Shown: positions 23,401 through 33,932 of the stretch, piece after piece
How positions within the stretch are numbered: position 1 is the first letter of the stretch
Layout: each line of letters begins with the position of its first letter
Assembly: GCA_947311845.1 (NCBI GenBank)
Contig: CAMZMU010000117.1
Span: 75,195,862-75,259,861 of the forward strand
DNA from: Poa pratensis
Taxonomy: Eukaryota; Streptophyta; Magnoliopsida; Poales; Poaceae
Direction of reading: 5' to 3'
DNA: 64,000 nucleotides
Notes under the pieces: model-generated
Told to the model about the DNA's origin: nothing
Database searches by the model: none
Seen by the model: only the letters and a program-made list of their open reading frames with translations
Made by a program: the position numbers and the translations under genes

Positions 23401-24296
23401 GCCATCGAAAAGAGAAACAGAAAAAGAAAAAAAAATAGAAAAAAAGAAAAAAAAGAAAAAGAAAAAGGGGGCAACATTACTATCCTTTATCCACACTTGT
23501 GCTCATGTTATAGCACCTGCAGTATTCATAGTCATCATTTGTGCTCATGTTTAGCACCTATACTCCATGTGAGAGAGTTTTCATGTTCTACTAGTATAAC
23601 TATGTGGGGAATTTACACTATAGAACTTGGGTTGTATATTCCAATGATGAGCTTCCTCAAAAGTGCTCTAGGTCTTCATGAGCAACCAAGTTGGATGCAC
23701 CCCCACTAGTTCCATTGGAGAGCTTTCATACACATATAGCTCTATGTGCATCCGTTGCATGGCAATCACTACTCCTTACATAGCTTCGATTATAAGACTT
23801 CCTCTTGTCTAATGATCACTTATAGCTTTGTGAGACTTTCTTCCTTTGGCCTTCCAAACCCCCATTAATGTTCTCTTTGCCATAACATCATGGTGCCAAT
23901 ACCAAATGCTTGCGCTCACCGGTTGAGTAGACTTCGAAACAGTTGATTCATGACGTTCATGTTTATGTTTACTTGGCTGAATCCTTCTATGTTATGAAAA
24001 TTTTTGATGCTTGGATTGAAGGATAGAACTCCTATGCTGGATACTTAAATCATCTTTAATGAACCTTGTACGGTTTCATGTCTTTGAAGCAATAGTTCAT
24101 GAAAACTTTTAGCTTGTTTGACTCTTGCTTTGTCTTTTGATATCAACTATAGACATTTGCTTTGAATGATTTGATCTCAGCTCACATGCCTTATTATTAT
24201 TGGATCAAGATTATGTTGGTAGCATGTCACTCAGAAATTATTTTTTTTTATCGTTTACCTACTCGAGGACGAGTAGGAACTAAGCTTGGGGATGCT
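20445..24296 (+). other. Internal region of the nested element, no intact gene
   Basis: A primer-binding site TGGCGCCGTTGCCGGGG lies at 20455-20471. Degenerate frames follow: 20641-21180 encodes Asp/Asn/Tyr-rich text such as YYDYTMPAIYDEYNDG, which I do not recognise as a domain. The motif AAGCTTGGGGATGC recurs near 22117 and 22174 and finally at 24283, directly before the 3' LTR. A purine-rich A/G tract lies at about 23404-23470. From about 21200 to 24280 I see no coding signal. Confidence 0.7.
24281..24296 (+). promoter_or_regulatory. Polypurine tract of the nested element
   Basis: TAAGCTTGGGGATGCT ends immediately before the 3' LTR start at 24297. The purine-rich GCTTGGGGATG core is where plus-strand DNA synthesis would be primed. 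Confidence 0.6.
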
Positions 24297-25884
24297 TGAT
24301 ACGTCTCCAACGTATCTATAATTTCTGATGTTTCATGCTTGTTTTATGTATCATTGTCACATGTTTTATATACACTTTATATCACTTTTATGCATTTTCT
24401 GGGACTAACCTATTAACAAGATGCCACAGTGCCAGTTCCTGTTTTCTGCTGTTTTTGGTTCCAGAAAAGCTGTTCGGGCAATATTCTCGGAATTCGACGA
24501 AACAAAAGCCAAACCTCCTATTTTTCCGAGGGACACACGGAGCCAGAAGGGCAAGCCAGGGGGAGGCCCACGGCCTCCAAACCACCTGCTCGCGCGGCTG
24601 GGCCCACAGGCGCGCCGGGAGGTGAGGAGGGAGCCCAGGACCTCCACCGACATCGCCCCTTCGCCTATATATTGCCTCAGACGCGAAAACCCTAAAATAC
24701 CAAGTCATATTCCACGAAGAGTTCCGCAGCGCCGCCGCCATCGACGACAAGTTTCGGGGGACAGAATCTCTGTTCCGGCACGCTGCCGGGACGGGGAATT
24801 GCCCCCGGAGTCATCTCCATCGACACCACCGCCATCTTCATCGCCGCTGCTGACTCCCATGATGAGGAGTGAGTAGTTCTCCCCGAGGCGAGGGCTCTAC
24901 CGGTAGCTATGTGGTTCATCTCTCTCTCACATGGTGTGATCTTTATGTGATCATGTGTATTGCTAGTATCGCTGAATACATTAATAATGTTTATGCTACT
25001 CAACTGATTTTGTCTAGTTTCTGGAGTCATTGTGACAACACGGTATCAAGGTGACAGTGTGGGTACTTGTGTGACTCTATGAATAATTTAGATATCTATC
25101 ATGGCTTGTTCTTGGGAACTGTGGTGTTTGTTTACTCAGACTTTGAGGAGTGCTTTTGCAGCCCTACACGTAGTACTCTTGTGTTATCAAGAAGGAGAAT
25201 AATCCCGAGCAGTATTTACTTGTGTTCAGTTGTGCTAATCTAGTTGAATATGTAGATGTTACTCTTTATCTATTATGCACTCAGAGGTTACTTTAATATG
25301 AACTCCGGTACTCTCCACGGTGTAAAGGTGACAGTGTGTGCACCGTGTGTGACTCCTTTATGACGTTGTGGCGCTTGTTTACTCCGGCTTGAGGTGTGCT
25401 TTTGTAGCCCTACACAATGAATGGTGTTTGTTATCCAACAAGAGAGTGTTTAAGAGTAGCTTTTACTTATTCAGTTATGAGATCATTGTTGAGAGTGTCC
25501 ACTAGTGAAAGTATGATCCCTAGGCCTTGTTTCTAAGCATTGAAACACCGTTTACAACAAGTTCTGATACATGTTTGCTTGCTGCCATCTTTATTTCAGA
25601 TTGCAGTTACTACTTATAATCATCCCTATCACTTGTATTTCACTATCTCTTCGCCGAACTAGTGCACCTATACATCTGACAAGTGTATTAGGTGTGTTGG
25701 GGACACAAGAGACTTCTTGTATCTTAATTGCAGGGTTGCTTGAGAGGGATATCTTTGACCTCTACTTCCCTGAGTTCGATAAACCTTGGGTGATTCACTT
25801 AAGGGAAACTTGCTGCTGTTCTACAAACCTCTGCTCTTGGAGGCCCAACACTGTCTACAGGAATAGAAGCGTGCGTAGACATCA
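24297..25884 (+). repeat. 3' LTR of the nested element
   Basis: 1588 bp, partner of 18859-20444. It is followed directly by the resumed Gypsy integrase sequence. Confidence 0.93.
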
Positions 25885-26394
25885 CGCCTCCTGGTGCCAC
25901 TCAAAAGGGCTGTGGGTGCTTGGGTACAAGAGCTCCCGTCTGTGCTGTGGAGCCTACGCACAACACCCAACGCCTCAACACAATTCACTCCATTCTTCAT
26001 GGTCTATGGCGCAGAGGCAATCCTGCCATCAGACGTAAGGTTCAACGCACCAAGGGTCGAAGCATACAATGAAGGCGATGCAGATGAAGCACTCGAAGAT
26101 GCAGTCGACTTGCTCGAAGAAGCACGCAACACAGCGCTAGCACGTACAGCTGTCTACCAGCAAGATCTACGCAACTATCACAACCGTCGACTGCGTACCA
26201 GGTCCTTCGAGGTGGGTGACTTGGTACTTCGACTGAAGCAAAAGAAGGTGCATAAACTTGCTTCTCCATGGGAAGGACCCTTCATCATCACTGAGGTCAT
26301 AGGTGGTGGAGCATACAGACTGAAGCATGCGAAGACCGGCGAACTCTCTCACAATTCTTGGAACGTTGCGCAGCTGCGCCGTTTCTATGCTTAG
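25885..26394 (+). pseudogene. Gypsy integrase, part 2 (C-terminal region)
   Basis: After the nested element the frame resumes with PLKRAVGAWVQELPSVLWSL and TPFFMVYGAEAILPSDV, the end of the integrase core. The C-terminal domain then shows FEVGDLVLRLKQKK, LASPWEGPFIITEVI and NSWNVAQLRRFYA before the stop at 26392-26394. No chromodomain follows. The GPF/Y-like WEGPF module is typical of Gypsy integrases and contributes to DNA binding. Confidence 0.92.
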
Positions 26395-26962
26395 ATTGCT
26401 CAGTCGCATAATGTAATAGGCTCATATGTCGGATGGCTGCAGGTTTCAGACGCGCTCTTTTCCTTACCAGGGTACCTAAGGGGACTGGAAGGTTTTTAAT
26501 GAGGCGGCCTGCAGCCTAAACACTCATAAATGGAATATAGTCAATAAATTCCTCATACTTTTCATGCCTACTACTCACGTAAATTATCAGCACAAACTTA
26601 GCCTCACCCGTATGCTCGGGGGCTGAGCTGTCTCATAACATAAAAGTTTTCGCTCCTTCAAACATAATAATTCAGCCACACTCGAATACTCGGGGGCTGG
26701 ATCGTAACACTAAACACAAAGGAAAAAGTTGCTCAACCCCAATCAATCACTCGGGGGCTGAGCCTACAGGCATAAGTTGAAGCTTTAACTCTCATAAAAT
26801 TCATAAACCCCACTCGATACACTCGGGGGCTGCATACATACAAGTGAACAAATATGTACTAAGTGGCAAATTTACACTCGGGGGCTGTTCCCTATGCATA
26901 AATACCTAATCTTCTGGTTCATCCTTTGCTGGAAGAACAGGGCCCATAAGTTGCGCTTGATA
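26395..26962 (+). repeat. Non-coding region with repeated CTCGGGGGCTG motif
   Basis: CTCGGGGGCTG occurs five times, near 26614, 26689, 26748, 26820 and 26876, each 55-75 bp apart and followed by divergent sequence. The same core occurs just before the 3' LTR (CTCGGGGGCTAC, 32061), where it acts as the polypurine tract, and near 31316 and 31447. No protein-coding signal on the plus strand. Confidence 0.7.
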
Positions 26963-29900
26963 TCAATCAACCAATGTCCTCGCGTGATCGAATGTTTCGT
27001 CAAGATTCGACTGGGACAAAGACGATCCAGGCACGGGTGGACGTAGCTGCAAATTTGGACGTTGACTTCGGAGATACGCCATGGTTGCATTGGCACCGTC
27101 CACAAGCTTCTGGGTGATGAAGCCTCGAATGGAACCTGTTGACCGGAAGAGATCGAGCAACGCGTGGATTCCTTGAGGTTGTGGCCCAGTCGGAAAAACC
27201 ATCTGGTTGATTCGACTGAAGGCCGACCTGCATAATTCAAGAAGCATAGTGCTCCGCCACACCCGATCCTGCAGAGTCGCGAGTATGCGTGCTCGGTGCT
27301 TGTCCAATCGAAAGTGCTGGCGGCCAGTCGTGGGTTCGTCAGTTGCCATGTTCAACTGCTCATCCACGCGAGCCTGCTCCGCCTGGAAATCTTGAACAAA
27401 ACCTGCAACAACACAAGTTGGGTGAACAAAAAAGAACAAGCTGTGAACTCATAAGATCAAGGCAGTCATGCTTACACTCGAGCTGTCTGTTCACGATCTC
27501 CATCTCGCCAAGCACATACTCCTCCCGTTGGGTGGGTAAAGCAGGCCTTGCCCTCATCCTTTCCAGCTCGCTTCGGGCACTCGCCAGTTCCTGCTCCTGT
27601 TTCGCAAGTCGAGCCTTCATATAACGTATTACCGCGGCATCGTTTGACGCCTGAGCTCGAGATCGAGAAGGGGTATGATGCCGCGACGAACTGGATGAGT
27701 GGCGGCTGGCCGTTTCTGTTCCAAGCATCATAAAAGTTTCATGAGAAACTAGTCACAAAGCTCAGACGAGCAACAACATACAGCTTTACAAACAGAATCA
27801 TAACGAGGAACATAAATTCATACAAAGGTAGCAAAAGCACATGCATACTCGCATGGTCATAAGTTTAATTACAAGACATCAAAGGCGCGGCTGCCCTACT
27901 TCTCAGACATTGACTCTGACCTAGCCCTACTCGCACGAGCGGCGACCTCTTCTGCCCGGCGCTCCATGGTGGCCATAAAAGTTTCAGCCAACTTTGCGGC
28001 TGGCTCGTTCAAATGCTTTAGGGACACCAATTTCCCGCCAGGCTTACGAGGGAAAGCAGACAGAGCGGCTTCGAAGTCACCCTCTATCCCATGACCTAAA
28101 AGGAGTTTGAGGGTGGTCTCTGAGCCGCGTACCGTCAAAGCGCGAGCAAAGTTCGCCATAGTCGAAGTTCCCGGGCCCAGGACGTCTGCGAAGCCATCCA
28201 CAGTCGAAGGAGGTTGGCTGGAGGGGAACACATCCTTGAACACGGCGCCGAGCGTGCTCGTAGATTTGGCGAGTGCGTCCTTGGCTTGGGTAGAGACGAC
28301 ATCCAGGTCGCCGATTGCGCGGTCAAGGGACAAATCGACACTCGGTTGATCTACAGGTGTCGATGCCCCAACAGCTCCTTCAAAAAAGCAGAAGTAACAA
28401 AAAATGTTACATACTATTCAGTGGCAAAAAGAAGTAGGCAAAAAGTGAAAGGCTCGACTCACCGCCTACGTCTCGGGTGAGGCTCGCCAGGCGCTCAGCA
28501 TAATTTTCTCGCGCAAAGCGGCGGAGTCCTTGGCATCATCCAAGGCCTTCTTCGACTCCGCGCCTCCTTGGCGAGTGTCTCTTCTAGCTCTTTAACCCGA
28601 GATTCAGCGGTTGCCTTGTCACCTGAGATAGATGGACAGATGTCATTCACAATCGACAAGGCAAAGACTTACAGAAACCCAAGATACTTACGGGTGAGCT
28701 GCTCCATAACAGCGCGCAGATTATCCCTCTCCTGTTCAACCTGGACAAATGCTTTACCTGATTCCACCAGGTTGAGGTAGAAGGGCTGCACGCACACGAA
28801 ACCAACATAAGCTATACACAAATAGGTCCAGAAGGAAGACTCGACAAAAAGACACTTACGTGTTCAATCCAAGGCGCGGGCTTGGCAGCAGAAGTTCCAA
28901 TTTGCGGAGTCGATGTACTCGCAATATTGGCAGCCTCAATGGAAGTGGTCGTGGCTATTGTTTTCACAACCTCAGCCGCAACAGGAGAGGCTTCAGGCTG
29001 ATCTGGAGTCGAGGCTCTCACGGTTGGAGGAGTTGGAGGTCGCACAGTCTCGGCACTACAAGTGACCGAAAGCGTACAACATAAGCAAAAGTACTTAACT
29101 ACAAAAAATTTTAGTACAAAAGGAAAAACCTGTGCTCTTCTTCATCCTCAGTGTCGAGCTCGTCAAAGTTTGGGCCTCCAAAAGGTAGCTGCCCACCCGA
29201 CTGAGGAGGAGGAGGAGCCGAGCTCAAAGGACTCACGTCCAAGGGAGCAGCTGTGGTCGTAGGAGACGGACCTGAGTTTCCATCATCCCTCACATCCGAT
29301 TCCCTCGCGGGTGAGCTCGTGGAAGAAGACATAACTTGGGCTGCCCGACGGCGCTTGCGAAGAGGAACCTCGCTAACATCCTCAGTCGCGGCAGGCTCCT
29401 TGCCCTGTGCTTCCTCTACTTCTTCCTCTTCAGCCTCTTCTGTGGGTGAAGTGGTAGCCGAAGGTAGAGGCGATTCATCTCCTCCCTTCGCTTCTACTGT
29501 CACTTCTGTTTCAGAGTTGGGCCATCTTCAGGAAGGGAGGAAGGGTCGAGGTGGTCGAGTGGCCCTGCACACAAAATTCAATAGTCGAAATGTCACAAAG
29601 ATGCATAGCAGAATAACAAGACCAAGAAATCATAAAATCGATAGGTTCACTAACCTCTGGCAAAGGCTTTTCAGCCGAATAAGGGTCGACGGGACAGTCG
29701 ACGTTGCAGGGCTCGCTTTGTTTTGTGCTGGTGATGGACCGCACATGTGCCACCAGTTCACTCCTGGACAGCTCCTCCTTGCTCATGCGGGTGGCGTCGA
29801 GGGCACCCTCGTACTCCCACATTGGGTGGGCACGAGCGCGTAGCGGCCACACCCGCATCTTCACAAAGGTGGCAATCAGATGCACACCCGTGATGCTGTT

Positions 29901-30562
29901 GAGGAGCCCTCCAATTGTCTCCAGCAAGGCGCTGCTTCGCCACTTCTTCAGTCGAAGATCATGGTCCCAGGCTTTGTCCTGCTGCTATACCAGCAGTCGA
30001 AAATGCTGGGGCCCATTGGTCGACTCGCACATAGAACCACCTCTTCCTCCACCCCTGCGCCGAGTCGACTGGCTTCAGGGCGAAGTATCGGGTGTCGCTG
30101 CGCACTTGGATCTGCAGGCCTCCGACTGGATAGGTTCGGCCACCTCGGTTGTTTGGCCGGACCATGAAGATGGACTTCCATAATGCCCAACTGGAGCAAC
30201 ACCCAAAAAACACTCGCACAGCGTGATGAAACACGCAATGTGCAGAATACCGTTCGGGGTGAGATCATGGATCTGCACCCCGTAGGCAAAAAGCAAACCT
30301 CGCACAAAATCATGGAGGGGGAGCGAGAAACCCCTAGGCAAAAACTCCGCGAAACAGACGCGCTCGTTAGCGCGAGGCTCGGGAAGTACCTCCTTGGGCG
30401 AAGGTGCGCGGACGAGAGCTGGTCGGAAGGTGGCAGCAATCCTTCCTCGCGCAGCTTGTCCAGCTGCGCCTCCTTCAGGGTGGATTTCATCCAATCCCCA
30501 TTGGTCTTCTTGAGGTCGACGGCGGCCGCAGATGTGCTAGCCGCAGTCTTCTTCCCCTTCAT
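26963..30562 (-). pseudogene. Antisense accessory gene of the Gypsy element (putative gypsy-type transposon domain, PF04195-like)
   Basis: On the minus strand, from Met near 30562: MKGKKTAASTSAAAVDLKKT, then MKSTLKEAQLDKLREEGLLP. After a frame change: GFSLPLHDFVRGLLFAYGVQ, HDLTPNGILHIACFITLCE and FLGVAPV. After another: YPVGGLQIQVRSDTRYFALK and WRKRWFYVRV. At 29511-29927 it reads ITGVHLIATFVKMRV and LRARAHPMWEYEGA. An acidic, basic-patch segment (29111-29503, RKRRRA), exons with coiled-coil character (27360-27731) and an Ala/Glu-rich end follow. This matches the grass protein family annotated as putative gypsy-type transposon (Transposase_28), known as an antisense gene in Tat-lineage elements. 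Its function is unknown. The copy has at least two frameshifts plus likely introns. Confidence 0.75.
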
Positions 30563-32060
30563 CGCCGCCGCATCGGGCGCGGCGGCAGCAGTCGAGGCGG
30601 AGCGCTTGTGCCCGCCACTTTCTTCATCGTCAACGAGCAGGTGGGAGAGCGCGCAAAGCTTTAGCGCAGGAGCAATGGAGGCAGAGCGCGAGGAAGACGA
30701 TGGAACAGGGGCGGCGCGCAGAGCAAATGGCAGGTAAAAAACAAATGCCAGCGCCGTTCCCCTATTTACCACAAGACAAAAGCAATCACAGCCATTCAGA
30801 TCCAAATCGTGCGTTACGCACGCAATCTGACCGTACACGTGGCAAACGCGGAGGGCAACCGTCGCCGGCCACTCCGCCCACTACGCACGTAAAAAGAGGA
30901 GCCATCATCACGCTTGCGGAAAAAGTGGGCCCGTATAGTCAAATCAAGTCCAAACGGCACCGTCTTCGGTCAGCTCTGCACAAATGGGCCCACCTACGTG
31001 TCACGTCCCATCAATCGCAGCATAACGCACGCCACGCGTGTCAGAAATCGCAGTCGAAATAAACGTCATCCCTGACGTCATTGAAGCATCTGTTCAGAAA
31101 ATACGTTCGAGTATGCTCAACGCATATTGGTCACTCGATTGCCCTGATTAGTTCGGGTGTGACAAAACTTTCTTAAGGCAAAATTGGTCACTCGACCGTT
31201 CCTTCGACTAAGTCATATTACTCCCATCGGGAGCGTGTTCAAAAAATTCTTCGACTGAAGATGCTTAGGACAATGATTGAGATTATCCTCCATTTACAAG
31301 TAATACAGCATAATCTCGGGGGCTACTCCCATCGGGAGCACTGTCGTGCACCCGATAGAATTATGGCACAAATTTCTTCGATTAACATATGCAGAGTAAG
31401 AAGGTTTTTGAGATTATCCTCCATTGCAAAGCAATAAAGCACAATCTCGGGGGCTACTCCCATCGGGAGCGCTGTCGCGCACCCGATAGCATAACAGCAA
31501 ATATCAGTCGACAAAGGGCATGACTCGTCCAACAAAGTTCAGAAATCATACTCGAAACATTCCCGAGTTGCGTCCGTCGCAAATACCTCGGATGCTGCAC
31601 GCATAGTGCAAAGGTAAGACCCGCCGAACTTTCGAGCTGGGCTAAGGACCGTTCCAGCAACGTCAATCCTTATACTTTCCGTGTCAGCAGACATGATGAA
31701 AAATCCCGACGGACGCGTTGGGTAAAATTCAAAGTTATACTGCAGATCGACTCAGTAAGACCTCAGCGGCCTAGTCGAATCTGACCAGTTTGTTCCAGAT
31801 TCGAGTCCGGGGACTCGAGTTTGATTGAAAGCTAGTAAGGTTTTACCCGAATGTGTAGTTAACCAGTCCCGATCCGTCGAGTGTACTGGGCCTGCTAAGC
31901 TATTATCCCTTGATCATCATAAAACACAGTCGATGAGATACTCGACATAGCCAAACGTGTGCTATTCATACAGGAATTCCAAATTATATAAACATAATTC
32001 AAAGCATATGACGTGCACTTACGAAAGAGTCCATGCCCGATTCTTCGAGTCAGACAAGTA
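30563..32060 (+). other. 3' internal region of Gypsy element with degenerate repeats
   Basis: Between the antisense gene and the 3' LTR there is no coding signal. Near 31207, 31327 and 31457 a segment CTCCCATCGGGAGC recurs; at the last two it is preceded by CTCGGGGGCTA and followed by CTGTCG(T/C)GCACCCGATAG, giving units of about 131 bp. The 5' end of this region could hold the promoter of the antisense gene. Confidence 0.55.
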
Positions 32061-32072
32061 CTCGGGGGCTAC
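32058..32072 (+). promoter_or_regulatory. Polypurine tract of the Gypsy element
   Basis: GTACTCGGGGGCTAC ends directly before the 3' LTR at 32073. The GGGGG core is the expected plus-strand primer site. Confidence 0.65.
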
Positions 32073-32564
32073 TGACATGGGTATACATATCGGGTACCCT
32101 ATCATGAGGGTACCTGGTGCACGTGACGACTAAGGCCCAATATCGAAGAGCCTACTCGAAGCCCAGACAAGAGGCCCAAGAGGATGGAGTACCCTCAAGA
32201 CTAGACATAGGCATAGTCGGTTTAGCTTTCCTTACGTGTAAACTAGGTCGGTTACAAACTCCCGAGACCCAGCCTATTTAAAGGCTGGGAGGGGTACCGA
32301 TCTGGGACCAAGCCATACTCGAACCACCAAAACTCTTGCGAGATCGTCATCTCGCCGGAGCCACCTTGTAACCACATAATCTCCAGCGATCAATAACAGA
32401 CAAGCAGGAAGTAGGGTCTTTACCTCCAACCGAGGGGCCTGAACCTGGGTAAATCTTTGCCTCTGCTTGTCAGCCGACGAAACTACCAGTACTACCACGT
32501 TCTCTCCCCGTAATCTCAACCCTAGGTCCTTAACCATGGGAATTGATGAGGGTACACCTCGTCA
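32073..32564 (+). repeat. 3' LTR of the Gypsy element
   Basis: 492 bp, partner of 12132-12619, followed by target duplication GCGAC and then resumed LINE sequence. Confidence 0.93.
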
Positions 32565-33015
32565 GCGACGGAAGGCAATACGGTGGCTAAAAGTGATTGC
32601 GGCGTTTTCCTGGGGGCGTCTGCGGTGGTTTTCGCGGGATGCACTGATGCGGAGACACTGGAGGCGCTAGCGTGCAGGGAGGCGGTTGCGCTAGCTTGCG
32701 ACCTGGATGCTCGTCGGATCAAGGTGGCAAGTCAGCAAGTGACTGCAAGAACGTGGTCACAAGCTTGGAGGAAGGCACGCTGGGATCCTATGCCCACATC
32801 GTCCAAGAGATCAATGCAGCTCGGAGTGATCTGGAGATGATCGTTTTCTATCATGAAAGTAGAAGATCAAATAAAGAGGCACATAGTCTAGCTAGAAGTG
32901 CTGTGTTTGATAACCAGGGGCGTAGGGTTTGGTTTTTACATCCTCCTGACGGCCTGGGTATTCCTATGTATCTTGAACTTTAATAAAGGGGTGGTGTTAG
33001 TCTCAAAAAAAAAAA
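32565..33015 (+). pseudogene. LINE ORF2, part 3: RNase H domain and 3' end
   Basis: After the Gypsy element, AKSDCGVFLGASAVVFAG, TLEALACREAVALACDLDA and YHESRRSNKEAHSLARSA are the RNase H (RVT_3, PF13456) common at the end of plant L1-type ORF2. The frame is broken near 32730 by an 8-bp tandem duplication (GCAAGTCA). The region between zf-RVT and RNase H is shorter than usual, so an internal deletion is likely near 32580. Stop TAA at 32981-32983, short 3' UTR, A-tail at 33005-33015. Confidence 0.85.
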
Positions 33016-33197
33016 CTACATGTTGCTAATTCTCAAATAAAAAAGTTACATGCTGCTTTTCTGGCTTAGCTAGTTTGCCTTTCCCCTTATGCATCCCTAT
33101 GAATCTAGAAACAAAATATTCACCCCTTATGCCAATGTTACCCTCGTAGAGGGTGAGCACAAGATGTATCGTCTCGGTACAAAGGCGGTTGAGTTGA

Positions 33198-33258
33198 TAC
33201 TCCTCGGAACTTTCGTCTCCATCCTCGACAACATCATCATCTCCATCCTCACCAGCAG
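33198..33258 (-). pseudogene. Inverted fragment of Aux/IAA-like exon 4 (copy 2)
   Basis: Minus-strand reading gives CTGCTGGTGAGGATGGAGA, ATGTTGTCGAGGATGGAGAC and AGTTCCGAGGA. This copy is closer to the real exon 4 (2564-2634) than copy 1 is, and keeps the open frame encoding EDGD- and SSEE-like acidic text that extends past the gene's stop. Confidence 0.6.
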
Positions 33259-33932
33259 GGAGATATAAGGAGAACGTACCTAGTGATTCCCAAGCTCCTT
33301 TTGCTCTAGGAAAATCCTTGCTCTAATCATCACTCCGATCTTTTTCTACACACGCTCCCTGTCATTCGGCAATCAACACATATATTAGGAATGGTATGTG
33401 CTACGGTCATCCTTGTTCGGGGGTATATACACGCTAGCTTTGTCTCATCATAGCTTGTTCTCGGACAAGGAGCGCTTGAGAAGGTTTATCTCCGTCGTTG
33501 GCACCGATCGATTGCATGGTGCGCCAACGATTTTGCTACACGCTCTTCTTTTTAGTTTCCTCGGTTTTCCTTTCACGGAGCGAAAATACGCATCCGGTCA
33601 TAGGGATGGCTGGTCTCAAGATCTGGACCATCCGTTTAAAAAAATGGACCATCAACCTAATCCTCTTTTGGCATCGTGAAAAAAAAGAATAAAGAGAGCT
33701 TTCGGTGCATACAATTTTTAGATCTTAAGAAAACATAATTGGTAGTTTTATAAAATCTTCAAAAAAAGCATGTCCATAGATATTAACTTATATAAAACAT
33801 ACCTATGCAATTTTTTGGTCCGTTTTTTAGGGTTTTTTGTCAGGTAATACATCCATTTGTTATTCTTCAGAAATGAGAAAATGAGAAAGTTTTACAGTAG
33901 ATTTTGGAACTCGATTTTGGTATGAGGTAAGC

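Larger units (their letters stand above)
18859..25884 (+). mobile_element. Non-autonomous LTR retrotransposon nested in the Gypsy integrase
   Basis: Starts TGATACGTCTCCAACGTATC and ends GTAGACATCA. LTRs of about 1587 bp lie at both ends. Flanking 5-mers are CGCAT (18854-18858) and CGCCT (25885-25889), a target duplication with one mismatch. The internal 3.85 kb has a primer-binding site and a polypurine tract but no gag core, RT or integrase, so it must be moved by another element's proteins. The structure fits large non-autonomous Triticeae Gypsy-like elements; I do not assign a family name. Confidence 0.92.
12132..32564 (+). mobile_element. Gypsy LTR retrotransposon (Tat-like lineage) inserted in the LINE
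   Basis: The element runs TGACATGG...CTCGTCA with direct LTRs at both ends and a 5-bp target duplication GCGAC (12127-12131 and 32565-32569). Domain order on the plus strand is gag, protease, RT, RNase H, integrase, which defines Gypsy. The second RNase H resembles the archaeal type found in the plant Tat lineage, and a long minus-strand accessory gene lies downstream of integrase, as in other Tat-like elements. Length is about 20.4 kb including a nested 7-kb LTR element, so about 13.4 kb on its own. Several frameshifts mean it cannot encode its own proteins as it stands. Confidence 0.93.
5284..33015 (+). mobile_element. LINE (L1-type non-LTR retrotransposon), disrupted by nested elements
   Basis: Segments 5284-7298, 10422-12131 and 32570-33015 join co-linearly into one element of about 4.1 kb. 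Seen in order: the C-terminal end of ORF1, ORF2 with an APE-type endonuclease, reverse transcriptase, zf-RVT domain, RNase H and an A-tail (33005-33015). Two insertions split it: CACTA (7299-10418) and Gypsy (12132-32564), each with target duplications that restore the LINE sequence when removed. The 5' end is approximate; ORF1 is mostly absent, so the element is 5'-truncated. Several frameshifts and stops make it inactive. It lies inside duplicated unit copy 2. Confidence 0.85.

Noticed and set aside
23404..23470. A/G-rich tract as a candidate polypurine tract
   Set aside because: It lies more than 800 bp before the 3' LTR; the GCTTGGGGATG tract adjacent to the LTR is the better candidate.
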